A stretch of DNA of 6,032 nucleotides from an uncultured Bacilli bacterium. GTDB lineage: Bacteria; Bacillota_I; Bacilli_A; RF39; UBA660. The position numbers and the translations under genes are program-made. Shown here one piece after another: positions 6,021 to 6,032 of the stretch; within the stretch, counting starts at the first letter, position 1; each line of letters starts with the position of its first letter. Location of the stretch: assembly GCA_948552115.1 (NCBI GenBank), contig CAOWNX010000050.1:1-6032 (forward strand), in the 5' to 3' direction. A model generated the notes under the pieces. That model saw nothing but the letters and a program-made list of their open reading frames with translations. It did not search any database and was not told the origin of the DNA.

Positions 6021-6032
6021 AAAGTTCAGTTT

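Overview
The window looks like chromosome of an uncultured or little-studied low-GC Gram-positive bacterium (Bacilli/Erysipelotrichia/RF39-like; very A+T-rich by eye). Shine-Dalgarno sites are of the AGGAGG type, the tRNA-His with encoded CCA resembles those of Firmicutes, and tryptophan is written TGG throughout cas9, so the Mycoplasma-type TGA=Trp code is not in use here. The genus cannot be told from this window.

Left two thirds (1-4104, minus strand): the start of a type II CRISPR-Cas operon. A complete Cas9 of 1195 residues (486-4073) has all RuvC and HNH catalytic residues and is closer in motifs to the compact SaCas9-like group than to SpCas9. Its promoter has an extended -10 (TGATATAAT) just upstream of the start. 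cas1 follows with an 11-bp overlap and runs off the left edge. It carries a one-base frameshift after about 89 codons, so as read here it cannot make a working adaptation integrase. The rest of cas1, cas2, any csn2 and the repeat array would lie beyond the left edge. No CRISPR repeat and no recognisable tracrRNA are inside the window.

Middle (4097-4404): a 300-bp divergent control region. It holds a possible degenerate coding remnant, a 15-bp palindrome, an 8-bp tandem repeat, and a 14-bp sequence identical to the one spanning the cas9 -10 element.

Right (4405-5597, plus strand): a ribbon-helix-helix regulator gene broken by two compensating single-base shifts, then an intact 304-residue tyrosine recombinase read from TTG behind a strong ribosome binding site. 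The recombinase ends 63 bp from the 3' end of a tRNA-His gene (5661-5737, minus strand). This is the usual arrangement of an element integrated in a tRNA gene, with the element lying on the recombinase/Cas side. Beyond the tRNA, a divergently transcribed gene encodes a 68-residue single-span membrane protein of unknown function.

The main idea is that the Cas9 locus lies next to, and possibly inside, a recombinase-bearing island at tRNA-His. It shares a promoter sequence with the island's regulator-integrase operon. Whether the Cas genes are cargo or only neighbours depends on where the second attachment site lies, which is outside this window.
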